Below, piece after piece: positions 63,631 through 64,000 of a stretch of DNA of 64,000 nucleotides. The stretch lies in assembly GCA_002454045.1 (NCBI GenBank), contig DKID01000015.1:52726-116725 (forward strand), read 5' to 3'. The position numbers were made by a program, and so were the translations under genes. Positions within the stretch are counted from its first letter, which is position 1. Every line of letters starts with the position of its first letter. The DNA is from Nitrospina sp. UBA6727 (GTDB lineage: Bacteria > Nitrospinota > Nitrospinia > Nitrospinales > VA-1). The notes under the pieces were generated by a model, which was not told the DNA's origin, did not search any database, and worked only from the letters and a program-made list of their open reading frames with translations.

Positions 63631-64000
<370 letters not shown>

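Overview
The window ends on its right edge in the first ~370 nt of a 16S rRNA gene. Its 5' region, together with the gene content (bacterial operons, futalosine-type menaquinone genes, LL-diaminopimelate aminotransferase, outer-membrane proteins, MsbA-like exporter, TolC), points to a Gram-negative, free-living bacterium. My best guess from the look of the 16S start and the gene mix is a Nitrospinota-like (Nitrospina-related) lineage, but that is from memory and not tested. Gene density is high, genes often overlap by 1-8 nt, and GTG/TTG starts are common. I see no insertion sequence, CRISPR array or clear prophage.

Layout. 0-8 kb: end of tatC, a degenerate CPBP-type membrane protein, rpiB-glyA-nrdR, then a tetrapyrrole block (HemX/CcsA-like protein, hemA, hemC), nadC and an IscU-like protein. 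8-18 kb: small accessory proteins (two DUF1566 paralogues, a leucine-rich repeat protein, a pilin-like membrane protein), ubiE/menG, a PhzF-family protein, split transketolase, TolC, pabB and pabC. 18.4-31.6 kb: a co-directional cobalamin cluster (cbiE, a fused ChlI/ChlD-like chelatase subunit, cobN, cobB/cbiA, cobO, cobS, cobU, cobD, cbiB, cobT) with a c-type cytochrome lipoprotein and a tiny basic ORF embedded before cobT. 31.7-41 kb: dapL, folK; on the other strand tmk-ubiX-iscS-thiI; then a DnaJ-like protein and a ZnuABC-type metal importer. 41-50.6 kb: a radical SAM protein, a cupin, tRNA-Pro, an ACT regulator, a sulfite/nitrite reductase fused to a TusA domain, yicC, gmk, hisC, mltG.

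50.6-55.8 kb is the most accessory-looking part: pentapeptide repeats, several short unknown proteins, an hspQ operon, tRNA-Arg, an Nfu N-terminal-domain protein, a DUF932 (phage/plasmid-type) protein, a small lipoprotein, and an 18-codon ORF behind an extremely strong Shine-Dalgarno sequence, folded into a hairpin and followed by an intrinsic terminator. 55.8-64 kb: mscS, a Tsx-like porin, a minus-strand menaquinone operon (UbiA/MqnP-type prenyltransferase, mqnE, small protein, ACT protein, def), an MsbA-like ABC exporter, and the rrn promoter and leader.

Together the genes make tetrapyrroles (heme/siroheme precursors and B12), their consumers (sulfite/nitrite reductase, B12-type radical SAM protein), and iron-sulfur/sulfur transfer functions (iscS, thiI, IscU-like, Nfu-like, TusA). 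A low-complexity family of CGTCATCG/CCGTCACCG tracts recurs in at least three intergenic gaps and inside the linker of the sulfite reductase.
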